This document shows positions 34,640 through 41,990 of a stretch of DNA of 64,000 nucleotides, one piece after another. The notes under the pieces were generated by a model that was not told the DNA's origin, made no database searches, and saw nothing but the letters and a program-made list of their open reading frames with translations. The translations under genes and the position numbers were made by a program. Each line of letters starts with the position of its first letter. Position 1 is the first letter of the stretch. Source of the stretch: Arachidicoccus terrestris (GTDB lineage: Bacteria > Bacteroidota > Bacteroidia > Chitinophagales > Chitinophagaceae). The stretch is taken from NCBI RefSeq assembly GCF_020042345.1, contig NZ_CP083387.1, positions 2,418,001 through 2,482,000 on the forward strand. Direction: 5' to 3'.

Positions 34640-34891
34640 TTTGCTGTACTATCTGGCTTGATTACCTTTGCATCTGTATTGGCCGTGCCATATTCATTGC
34701 AGCAGCCCTCTACAGCATTCATTCGCTTTCAAGTGTCTACCCGTGTGGAATAGGTTAATTTTGCCCCGTCATCGGAAAAGCACTGATAGAGACGATGACG
34801 AACCTACTTCGTTGATTTGACCTGACTGTACATCTGCCGCTTTGCCATAAGCAGTAAGAACAGCCATCAATCCAAATATTATTGAAATCAT
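34640..34891 (-). pseudogene. Possible decayed gene for a small secreted protein
   Basis: From ATG 34891 the minus strand reads MISIIFGLMAVLTAYGKA, a plausible signal peptide, and stays open for 40 codons to a stop at 34769. Shifting by one base, the frame continues with protein-like sequence (SDDGAKLTYSTRVDT), meets a stop, then reads MNAVEGCCNEYGTANTDAKV and ends KPDSTAK. This looks like a short exported protein broken by a frameshift and a nonsense change, next to the TnpB insertion. I recognise no family, and chance cannot be excluded. Confidence 0.28.
34641..34670 (+). promoter_or_regulatory. Full promoter match reading towards the TnpB gene
   Basis: TTG (34641-34643) and TACCTTTG (34663-34670) are separated by exactly 19 bases, the Bacteroidota consensus. 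The next plus-strand gene is tnpB, about 280 bases downstream, so the transcript would have a long leader. It may instead be an orphan promoter outside the element. Confidence 0.5.
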
Positions 34892-34954
34892 GCCCTGGTC
34901 GTATAAGACCACATTAAAGGGGTACAGGCATTCTATTGTAAAAAAAATTAAATT

Positions 34955-36163
34955 GTGAAAAGCACGCACCTGAAAGCTTATAAATTTCGGATCTACCCCG
35001 AAGGGGAGCAGATTAATTTTCTGGCCCGGCAATTTGGCTGTTGTCGGTTCGTGTACAATTATGCCCTTGAACTGCGGCAAAAGACCTATGAAGAGACCGG
35101 CAAATCCCTGTCTTACTATGACACCACCAAAATGCTGCCTGTCCTTAAAAGCCGGCAGGAAACCGGGTGGCTGGGCGAGGTGATCGCCCAGCCACTGCAG
35201 ATGGCCATGCAAAATGTAGAGGATAGCTATAAGCGTTTCTTTAAGGGACAGAACAGGTACCCCAGATTCAGGTGCAGGAGCGACCGTCAGTGCTTTAAGC
35301 TGCCACAGGGCTTCAGGGTGGAGGGTGACCTTCTCTGGCTCCCTAAACTGAAAACAGGGATCAGAATAAAAATAAGCAGGCAGATCAAAGGGAAAATATT
35401 ATACCTGCATCTGTCCAGGACTACTACAGGCAACTATTATGTTTCCTTTACCTGTGAGGTCCCCAGGGAGATACTGGCCGGTACGGGTAAGGATACCGGT
35501 GTCGATGTAGGGGTCAAGGATGCCGCCATCCTGTCGGATGGCACCAGATATGAAAACATCAAACCGCTGAAGAAACTGGAGAAGAAACTAAAACACAGAC
35601 AAAAGCAACTCTCCAAAAAGCAGAAAGGCAGCCAATCCAGGAAACGGCAACGCCGTATAGTAGCCCGGCTGCATGAAAGGATAAAGAACCTCAGGGAGGA
35701 CCACCTGCATAAGATCACTACCGACATCGTCAAGAATCACGACACCGTCGCGGTAGAGGACATTGCGGTGAAAAACATGTTGAAAAACCACTGTCTGGCA
35801 AAATCCCTGTCAGACGCTTCACTGGGAAAGCTACTGACCCAGCTAGCGTACAAATGCGACTGGTATGGCCGGAAGTTCGTGAAAGTTGACCGGTTCTTCC
35901 CCTCTTCCAAAACCTGTCATGTCTGCGGGGAAAAGAAAGAAGACCTGACTCTGGCAGACAGGGCCTGGACCTGCAGCTGCTGCCATACCACGCATGACAG
36001 AGATGTCAATGCCGCCCGGAACATACTCAGGGAAGGTCTGAAAATATTGTCTGGCTGTGGTGCGCAGTCGGACACTAAACAAAAACAGGCGGAGGCGTCC
36101 CCACTGGGGGAGTCTGTGAAGCCTGAAGCAAAGGCTAAGCAAAAGGAGAAACCTGATGCATAG
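34955..36163 (+). CDS. tnpB: TnpB, RNA-guided endonuclease of IS200/IS605 elements
   Basis: The 402-aa protein has an N-terminal wedge/REC region (KAYKFRIYPEGEQINFL, RFVYNYAL, YPRFRCR). A split RuvC nuclease follows with D184 (GVDVGVKDA), E268 (VAVEDIAVKNM) and D350 (HDRDVNAARNI). A zinc ribbon formed by C321/C324 and C340/C343 lies before the last motif. All catalytic residues of active TnpB proteins are present. The start is a GTG at 34955, as no ATG lies near the conserved N-terminus. The C-terminal 40 residues are charged and low in complexity, consistent with DNA that also encodes the guide-RNA scaffold. Confidence 0.95.
   Translation: MKSTHLKAYKFRIYPEGEQINFLARQFGCCRFVYNYALELRQKTYEETGKSLSYYDTTKMLPVLKSRQETGWLGEVIAQPLQMAMQNVEDSYKRFFKGQNRYPRFRCRSDRQCFKLPQGFRVEGDLLWLPKLKTGIRIKISRQIKGKILYLHLSRTTTGNYYVSFTCEVPREILAGTGKDTGVDVGVKDAAILSDGTRYENIKPLKKLEKKLKHRQKQLSKKQKGSQSRKRQRRIVARLHERIKNLREDHLHKITTDIVKNHDTVAVEDIAVKNMLKNHCLAKSLSDASLGKLLTQLAYKCDWYGRKFVKVDRFFPSSKTCHVCGEKKEDLTLADRAWTCSCCHTTHDRDVNAARNILREGLKILSGCGAQSDTKQKQAEASPLGESVKPEAKAKQKEKPDA
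36098..36111 (+). ncRNA. Hairpin in the presumed omega/re-RNA scaffold at the tnpB 3' end
   Basis: TCCCC (36098-36102) pairs with GGGGA (36107-36111) over a four-base loop inside the last codons of tnpB. In characterised elements the guide RNA overlaps the tnpB 3' end and carries GC hairpins before the variable guide. Only this local structure is visible, so the true RNA limits (perhaps about 36040 to 36200) are unknown. Confidence 0.4.
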
Positions 36164-36273
36164 CTGAGTAGCAACAAGGGAATCAGATGGTGAAGTGCAA
36201 CTATTAGATTGTTCTTTCTGAGGGAGGAGATATTGTTTGCCGGAATAAAGATTGTTAACTGAAAACTGATAAA

Positions 36274-37265
36274 ATGAAAAAATACACGATAGACAGGACG
36301 TGTTCGGACCTTGCCAGACAGGCCTGTGAAACAAAGCCCGTACCAGCAGATAAAAGCGGTGTGAATGAGGGTAACGCAAGTATTCGGGAAGAAGAAGCGG
36401 GTGTTTTTGTAAACCCGCTCAGTGATGCGGGGTTCAAAATTCTTTTTGAAAAAAGTGGCGTTTCGGAAAATGCCACAGGGCTAAAGGAAGGGGAACTGTT
36501 ACGTGATATGCTGAATGCATTTTTTGATGAACGGATAGCCCCAATTAATAAAGTGCGGTACAAGAACACGGAATTATTTGGAGAAACAATTAATCAGAGA
36601 AAAACAGTTTTTGATATATATTTTGTAGATGGAACAGAGCGTAACTTCGTGATTGAAATGCAGGATGAGAGAGACGAGTTTATGGTAAACAGGGCTCGTA
36701 ATTATATATGCCGAGCCCATTCAAATGCACTGGAAAAGGGAAAGAAGTTCGAGCATCGTCAGGCACCCGTAATTGGCGTTGTAATTGCCAACTTTTACAT
36801 GCATCAACAAAAAGAAATGCCCTGTATATCTGTTATTGAAAGCGCCGAATTGAAAGCCAGCCTGGTGGCTATCGAACTGACGAAGCTCGTAACGATTGAG
36901 TTGCCGAAGTTTAACAAGAGAATTGAGGACCTGAAAGATAAAAAGGATGTATATTTGTTCCTGTTAAAGAACATGGGGAAGCTTAAGGAAGTTCCCCCGC
37001 AATTTGATAACGACGATTACAGGCCATATTTGAGATTGCGAGAATTGCCAATTTAAACCCGAAAGATAAAATGATGTACGACAAAGAAAGAATATACGCG
37101 ACCAAATGGCAGCATGTTGTTGAGACTGCCGTAAATGACAGTAAAAGAGCAATTGTTGAAAGCTTTTTGAAAGAAAACTGCTTGACAATAGCACAGATCG
37201 CTAAAGGCTGCGGATTGGAAATAGAAGAGGTAGAAGCAATAAATGATACCCTAAAAAATGCATAA
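36274..37265 (+). pseudogene. Rpn/PD-(D/E)XK recombination-promoting nuclease, frameshifted
   Basis: The first part (36274-37056, 260 codons) starts with an unusual 43-residue leader, then the Rpn block FVNPLSDAGFKILFEKSG. It has the nuclease residues D114 (KTVFDIYF) and E128/Q130 (FVIEMQ), and ends abruptly at LRELPI. The conserved continuation (IFEIARIANLNPKDKMMYDKER, about 37026-37091, then a C-terminal helix-turn-helix-like tail to 37265) lies in the -1 frame. Joining at about 37025 restores a typical Rpn protein, so one base has probably been lost. The nuclease part itself may still be made. Rpn proteins are PDDEXK nucleases that raise RecA-independent recombination. It starts 110 bases behind tnpB. 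Confidence 0.85.
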
Positions 37266-37433
37266 GCAGGCAGTTAGAAGATGTATAAGCCAAGCTAAGT
37301 CGATGGCCGTGACGCAGATCATGAGCGTTCGGTCTCGCAGTGCAGCGGTAACCGTTAGAACCGGACGCTGGATGGCCCTGGCCGGGGGCTTCTCTCCATC
37401 AGATGACTTTTTTGTGATCCTTGCTCTGCCTGG

Positions 37434-37877
37434 CTAATCCATAAACCGGTCGCTGAGTTCCGGCGTCGGCACCATACAGTGATCTTTCTTGCCGTACCAC
37501 CGGTAACGGTTTTTCGCGATAAAATTATACAGTTTGTCACGGACTGCGCGAGGGAGGATATAAAAAACAGTGGCTAATTTCCATGGAAAGCCCAATGCGC
37601 CCATAATTTCTAATACGGCTTTTGAACGGGTGAAGGCCTTACCGTTCAATATAAAGACAATTGAACCCCAATCGGGATCAGGTCCGGCGTTGCTACGTTG
37701 GCCAACCTCCGGATAGTTTTTTAATATTCGCTCTGCATATGCGGATTGCAGTGCTGCAAATTTAAATTTGCCTCCGGGATCATGGCGGATCACAAACTGA
37801 ACGGAACGGTTGCAGAGATTACACACGCCGTCAAATAACAACAGGTGCTCGGGTATGTCCCTGCTATTTCCCGGCAT
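37434..37877 (-). CDS. DUF393 / DCC-family thiol-disulfide oxidoreductase-like protein
   Basis: The 147-aa protein has the family-defining N-terminal motif LLFDGVCNLCNRSVQF, that is Asp16 followed by Cys19-x-x-Cys22. FAALQSAYAERIL and a C-terminal region with GKAFTRSKAVLEIMGALGFPWKL and NRYRWYGKKDHCMVP follow. The dithiol suggests thiol-disulfide exchange, but the biochemical role of the family is not settled. Its ATG at 37877 overlaps the 3' end of the DoxX-like gene by 14 bases, so the two are translationally coupled. Confidence 0.9.
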   Translation of the reverse strand: MPGNSRDIPEHLLLFDGVCNLCNRSVQFVIRHDPGGKFKFAALQSAYAERILKNYPEVGQRSNAGPDPDWGSIVFILNGKAFTRSKAVLEIMGALGFPWKLATVFYILPRAVRDKLYNFIAKNRYRWYGKKDHCMVPTPELSDRFMD

Positions 37878-39009
37878 GTGCTTTTATGAATTGGATGAAG
37901 TCATTAAGATCTGCCTCTGATTTCTTTTCAGCCACCAGGTCCCCTTCCATATAAAAATAGGTCGGATTCGCCCTGGCTGCCGTTTTTTCAACGACAGCGT
38001 CCAGTTGGAAAATGTGATCAGCTCCACTGATGAGGCTTTGGGCCTGGGTGGCCAACGGCGTGGCGATCATGACAGGCAGGCTTAACCGGTGCCCTTCCTG
38101 AATAACATTACCCAGGGCTGCTTTATGGTCCTCAAAATCATCAAAGAATCTAAACATGACCAGTATATATTTGCTGCCACCGCCCAATATGTCCTGGGTG
38201 GAATCTATACCATCTATAGATTTAAGGGAAAAATCTGTAATAGCCGGGATGGCGTTCCCTTTACGGATCAGCTTATCATAACGATCTACATATTCAAAGG
38301 TAGAGTCAAAGTTCTCCGGAAAATGGGCCGCATCAAATTCAACAACCTTTCCCTGATGTTTGTATCTGAAGGTAATGGCAAAACTGTCTGCTACTGCACC
38401 GGGAGGTACCTGCATCTGCTCGAGTAAATGATTCCCCTTTTTATAGGGCAGGCAGTCTACAAAAGGCAGATGCCTGAGTACATAGGACTGTACCGACAGG
38501 CCTAATATTAATGCCAGGCCCAATATCGCCACACAGGCTTTAATGCTGATGGCCGGTTGTATTTTGTGGCGGTAGATAAATATATAAAGCACCAGAATGA
38601 GCAGGACCATATCTTTCAGAAAAGACTGCACCGGCGTTAAAGGCAGACAGTCACCGAAACAGCCACAACTCTGAAATTTTCCGCTTAGCGCCGCATAGCC
38701 GGTCAAAAAACCAAAAAAGACGGTCAGTAGTAAAATCAGCCAGCTGAAGAGCCGCATCCTGTAACCTACGAGCATCGCCACGCCGAGAAGGATCTCAAAC
38801 GTATTCATGGCAATAGAAAGGCTAAAGGTGCTCCAGTTGAGTGCATTCCACCCCCAGGCTTCAAAAAATTCCTGCATTTTATAGCTGAGCCCCAACGGAT
38901 CATTGGCTTTAATCAACCCGGAAAAAATAAAGAGCACCCCGACGATTACACGTGTTACGGTAACGGCTGCCGGTACTGATGCTGTGTTTGTCCTTGAATG
39001 GTTATTCAT
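37864..39009 (-). CDS. DoxX/BT_3928-like membrane protein with thioredoxin-like tail
   Basis: The 381-aa protein has four membrane helices in residues 15-165 with VLFIFSGLIKANDPLGLSYKMQEFFEAWG, the DoxX/MauE-like start seen in Bacteroidota BT_3928-type proteins. A cysteine-rich loop CGCFGDCLPL lies before the fourth helix. A fifth helix (about 155-175) leads to a periplasmic domain of about 200 residues that resembles a redox-type fold. A role in disulfide or quinone-linked redox chemistry of the envelope is inferred from the DoxX part and from the dithiol protein encoded next to it. The ATG at 39009 is clear. Confidence 0.85.
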   Translation of the reverse strand: MNNHSRTNTASVPAAVTVTRVIVGVLFIFSGLIKANDPLGLSYKMQEFFEAWGWNALNWSTFSLSIAMNTFEILLGVAMLVGYRMRLFSWLILLLTVFFGFLTGYAALSGKFQSCGCFGDCLPLTPVQSFLKDMVLLILVLYIFIYRHKIQPAISIKACVAILGLALILGLSVQSYVLRHLPFVDCLPYKKGNHLLEQMQVPPGAVADSFAITFRYKHQGKVVEFDAAHFPENFDSTFEYVDRYDKLIRKGNAIPAITDFSLKSIDGIDSTQDILGGGSKYILVMFRFFDDFEDHKAALGNVIQEGHRLSLPVMIATPLATQAQSLISGADHIFQLDAVVEKTAARANPTYFYMEGDLVAEKKSEADLNDFIQFIKAHAGK

Positions 39010-39103
39010 TACACTTTTTTTGGGTGTGATTATTGGTATTCAGTATGCACAATTGCTTTCAGCCCGTTTAAAGGCCATTATAATATCTGGCCGGTACTTG
39101 ACT

Positions 39104-39667
39104 TTATGCCGGCTGCGGTTTTTGCTTATTCTGTTGCTCGATAAGGATCAGTGCAAACGCGGCATAATTGAGTATATCCGTATAGTTAGCGTCCAGTCCT
39201 TCACTGATCAGTGTCCTGCCGTCATTTTCCAGGATCTGTTTCATGCGCAGAAGCTTCACCAGTATCAGGTCTACCAGGCTCTGCTGGCTCATTTCCCGCC
39301 AGGCCTCGCCATAATCATGATTTTTAGAGATCATGATTTCTTTTACGGCTTGTACTGTCTGATCATACAGGTCGGAGGCTTGTTCAACGGATAGTTCATC
39401 CACCGTTGCTTCCTTCATCTGTAGCTGAATCAGGCCGATGACCGCATAATTCAGGATGCCGATAAATTCAGAGGGAATGTCGTCCGCTACTTTCTGTTCT
39501 TTGATTTCCTGGAGATTGCGGATCCGCAAGGCTTTAATATAGATCTGGTCAATGACAGAGATGGTTCTGAGCACGCGCCAGGAAGTACCATAATCTTTGG
39601 TCTTCTTTATAAAGATATCTTTACATACTTTTACTGCCTGATCATATTGTTGCAAGGTAGCGGACAT
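39104..39667 (-). CDS. DUF1599 tandem-domain protein
   Basis: The 187-aa protein is an internal duplication. Residues about 8-85 and 104-180 share the pattern YDQxV, then KDYGTSWR or HDYGEAWR, a D-x-I/L-x-x-K-x-LR block and ILNYA. DUF1599 is a helical family related to nucleotide-modification-associated domains; its function is unknown, and the conserved K/H-DYG, D and E positions suggest metal and nucleotide binding. It is divergent from folP with only 37 bases between the starts, an arrangement suggesting a shared control region. The ATG at 39667 is clear. Confidence 0.9.
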   Translation of the reverse strand: MSATLQQYDQAVKVCKDIFIKKTKDYGTSWRVLRTISVIDQIYIKALRIRNLQEIKEQKVADDIPSEFIGILNYAVIGLIQLQMKEATVDELSVEQASDLYDQTVQAVKEIMISKNHDYGEAWREMSQQSLVDLILVKLLRMKQILENDGRTLISEGLDANYTDILNYAAFALILIEQQNKQKPQPA

Positions 39668-39704
39668 AGTTCACGTATTGGATTGTCACAAAAATAGAAT
39701 AAAT

Positions 39705-40541
39705 ATGTTTACCCTGAACTGTAAAGGACGGCTTTTAACGCTTCAGAAGCCGGCCATTATGGGCATTATCAATGTTAATCAAGACTCTTTCTTTGCCGGC
39801 AGCCGGGAAGCAGATCCTTCGGCGGTTGCCGAGACGGCATCCCGGATGCTGGAAGCGGGAGCGGCCTATATCGATTTAGGAGGCCAGAGCACACATCCAA
39901 AAAGCCCAAGGATAGGTGCTGCAGCCGAGATGAACCGTGTCGTTCCCGCTATTAAAGCAATCCTGGAAAGACATCCCGATGCCGTGATCTCAGTAGACAC
40001 ATATTTCAGTGAAGTGGCCGGGGCTGCCGTGCAGGCGGGAGCGCTGATGGTCAATGATATAAGTGCCGGCAACCTGGATACCAATATGCTCTCCACGGTC
40101 GGTGAGCTGGAAGTGCCATACATTGCCATGCATATGCGGGGTAATCCCAATACCATGTCAACCCTGACAGATTATGAAGATGTCGTCTTAAGTGTCTTTG
40201 ATTATTTTGTTACAAAAGCGGAAGCCTGTAAAGAAGCCGGTATTAAAGATATTATTCTTGACCCGGGATTTGGTTTTGCTAAAACACAGGTGCAGAATTA
40301 TAATTTACTGTCCCGGCTCGATGCATTCAAAGTGCTCGAAAAGCCTATTCTTGTAGGGGTATCCAGAAAATCAATGATCTATAAATTTTTAGGTATTACT
40401 GCGGACGAAGCTTTAAATGCCAGCACAGTATTGCACACCTATGCATTAGAGCGAGGTGCGCATATACTCAGGGTGCATGACGTTGAAGCGGCCATAGAGG
40501 CCGTTCGCCTGCTGGCCATGCTGGATGAGTGCCGTTCTTAA
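39705..40541 (+). CDS. folP: Dihydropteroate synthase
   Basis: The 278-aa TIM-barrel enzyme joins 6-hydroxymethyl-dihydropterin diphosphate to p-aminobenzoate in folate synthesis. Conserved blocks are IMGIINVNQDSF (phosphate loop), AYIDLGGQSTHP, ISVDTYFSEVA, VNDISAG, IILDPGFGFAK, VGVSRKSMI and LRVHDVEA. The ATG at 39705 (MFTLNCKGRLL) is used; the frame reaches nine codons further to a TTG that lies in the short divergent promoter region shared with the DUF1599 gene. It converges on the aldose epimerase gene with three bases between the stops. Confidence 0.96.
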   Translation: MFTLNCKGRLLTLQKPAIMGIINVNQDSFFAGSREADPSAVAETASRMLEAGAAYIDLGGQSTHPKSPRIGAAAEMNRVVPAIKAILERHPDAVISVDTYFSEVAGAAVQAGALMVNDISAGNLDTNMLSTVGELEVPYIAMHMRGNPNTMSTLTDYEDVVLSVFDYFVTKAEACKEAGIKDIILDPGFGFAKTQVQNYNLLSRLDAFKVLEKPILVGVSRKSMIYKFLGITADEALNASTVLHTYALERGAHILRVHDVEAAIEAVRLLAMLDECRS

Positions 40542-40544
40542 ATA

Positions 40545-41501
40545 TCAGATCTGCGTGAGCCTGTACGTCGTACTAAAGGTCCGGCTTGCCCCCGCCTCCA
40601 ATATAATTAACCCCGTCTTGTTATTCAGCGAATCGGGTATGGAAGACAGGTTTTCCACCGCAATGCTTTTCCTGGATGGCGGCGTATAGATCTGCAGATA
40701 AGGATAGGCTTCGTCGGGATAGACGCTCAAAGATAATCCGAGCTGCTCATCCTTGATCTCAAAGGCAGGCAGATCTCCGTCATAGGACGGCTGGTTGAGC
40801 GTAAAGCAATTGTCCAGCTCTGTATCTCCGAATACCTTAAATAGATTAAAGCTATTGTATAGACTTGTCTTCCCGTTGGGTAGCAATGCTTCGTCAAATT
40901 CAACCAATTCTTTGGAATCAAAGCGTATTGATGCGGTATTGATTGTGGCACCCAATTTAAAATAAGGGTGCCAGCCGTCATTGAGTGGCATATTGCCCGT
41001 ACCTGTGTTGGTAACATGAGTTGTCACCTGCAGATCATTTTGGACCGAGAGCTTGTAAATAATTTCAATATCAAAATTAAAAGGAAAACCTTGGCTATTG
41101 TCCCTGTATTCATAGAGCAGGGACAATGTTGCCTTATTTTCATCTACATGGGTGGCAGATACTTTGAATGGAGCGTCGTAAAGCAGTCCGTGGATGGCAC
41201 TGTCTCCCATATAAAATTTATCAATCTTATAATCTTTGCCTTCGAAGGAATATGCTCCCAGATGCAGCCGACAGACGAACGGACTCAGCTTCGCGCTGTG
41301 AAACCCATCGGTTATATTGGCTTTAGCATCGGTGACGTCTTCAAAACCATCAATGACGTTAATGGTTTCGCCCCCTTTCACAGGGATCGTAAATCTATTC
41401 AAAAGGGCCCCAAAGGTCAGGATCTCAGCTGTTGTACCGCTTGTATTGTCTTTCAATGTATAGCTTTGCTGATCCGCTCCGGGAATAATTTCAAATCTCA
41501 T
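40545..41501 (-). CDS. Aldose 1-epimerase (galactose mutarotase-like)
   Basis: The 318-aa protein has the galactose-mutarotase beta-sandwich. Catalytic histidines are in SAIHGLLYDAPF (about H104) and NDGWHPYF (about H176), and a glutamate near the C-terminus lies in GLIILEAGASR. It interconverts alpha and beta anomers of hexoses in the cytoplasm; the exact sugar is not determined. It lacks a signal peptide. It follows the HIT gene by 12 bases on the minus strand, so both are probably co-transcribed. The ATG at 41501 is clear. Confidence 0.92.
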   Translation of the reverse strand: MRFEIIPGADQQSYTLKDNTSGTTAEILTFGALLNRFTIPVKGGETINVIDGFEDVTDAKANITDGFHSAKLSPFVCRLHLGAYSFEGKDYKIDKFYMGDSAIHGLLYDAPFKVSATHVDENKATLSLLYEYRDNSQGFPFNFDIEIIYKLSVQNDLQVTTHVTNTGTGNMPLNDGWHPYFKLGATINTASIRFDSKELVEFDEALLPNGKTSLYNSFNLFKVFGDTELDNCFTLNQPSYDGDLPAFEIKDEQLGLSLSVYPDEAYPYLQIYTPPSRKSIAVENLSSIPDSLNNKTGLIILEAGASRTFSTTYRLTQI

Positions 41502-41513
41502 GTATGATAATGT

Positions 41514-41909
41514 TTATGATTTTAATGCACTGGTGATCGTCTGCTGTATTTCCTGCATTTCTGTTTCCGCCAGCTGCAGTTTACCTCTGGTAAAATTGGT
41601 GTCGTCCATTTCATTGATGGGCAGCAGGTGTAAATGGGCATGCGGCACTTCCAGTCCCACGACCGACAAGCCGCATCTTTTACAGTTCATCGTTTTTTCC
41701 AGGGCATGGGCAATGGGTTTGGCAAAAACCAGCATCCGGCTCAGATAAGTGTCATCCAGATCGAAGACTTTGTCGACCTCTACTTTGGGAATCACCAGCA
41801 CATGGCCCTTCACCAGTGGTGCAATATCCAGAAAGGCATAAAAATAATCATCTTCGGCGATCTTATAAGAAGGGATCTCGCCTGCGATGATTTTTGAAAA
41901 TATTGTCAT
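41514..41909 (-). CDS. HIT-family nucleotide hydrolase (Hint-like)
   Basis: The 131-aa protein begins TIFSKIIAGEIPSYKIAEDD and carries the histidine triad HAHLHLLP in the C-terminal half, the active site of histidine-triad purine nucleoside phosphoramidases. It probably hydrolyses AMP-linked phosphoramidates. The ATG at 41909 is preferred over an upstream TTG, which lies in promoter-like sequence (TATCTTTC on the minus strand at 41946-41953). It is followed after 12 bases by the aldose epimerase. Confidence 0.94.
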   Translation of the reverse strand: MTIFSKIIAGEIPSYKIAEDDYFYAFLDIAPLVKGHVLVIPKVEVDKVFDLDDTYLSRMLVFAKPIAHALEKTMNCKRCGLSVVGLEVPHAHLHLLPINEMDDTNFTRGKLQLAETEMQEIQQTITSALKS

Positions 41910-41990
41910 AGTCTTTAATGTATTATGATGATGTAAATACAAGAGGAAAGATACAGAAAAATTGTTTCTTCTTATCTAACCTGCCGCACC

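Larger units (their letters stand above)
34233..34954. other. Intergenic region ahead of the TnpB element, with palindromes and a possible decayed gene
   Basis: The 722 bases contain no intact gene that I can support. Features present are the 20-base-pair hairpin at 34288-34333, a 17-base palindrome at 34412-34428 and a full plus-strand promoter match at 34641-34670. A further TAATTTTG box lies at 34756-34763, an inverted repeat (CGTCATCG) at 34767-34800, and a five-base-pair hairpin at 34896-34911 that could belong to the element's left end. On the minus strand, 34891 down to about 34640 reads like a decayed secreted-protein gene. Confidence 0.5.
34896..36200 (+). mobile_element. TnpB-only IS200/IS605-type (IS1341-like) element, ends approximate
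   Basis: The unit is built around the intact tnpB at 34955-36163 and has no TnpA transposase beside it. A small hairpin (TGGTC at 34896-34900 with GACCA at 34907-34911) lies 44 bases before the start codon, where left-end palindromes of such elements occur. The 3' end of tnpB holds a compact GC hairpin at 36098-36111, as expected if the guide-RNA scaffold overlaps the gene end. The exact borders and target motif cannot be fixed from a single copy. Confidence 0.6.

Noticed and set aside
34769-35212. 147-codon minus-strand frame across the tnpB start
   Set aside because: Its first two thirds are antisense to the conserved tnpB N-terminus. Only the part left of 34891 is considered, as a possible decayed gene.
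35843-36379. 178-codon minus-strand frame antisense to the tnpB 3' half
   Set aside because: It is a shadow of tnpB; cysteine/leucine-rich composition follows from the opposite strand.
37000-37030. Programmed -1 frameshifting as the explanation for the split Rpn gene
   Set aside because: No slippery heptamer or following strong hairpin is visible; single-base loss is simpler.
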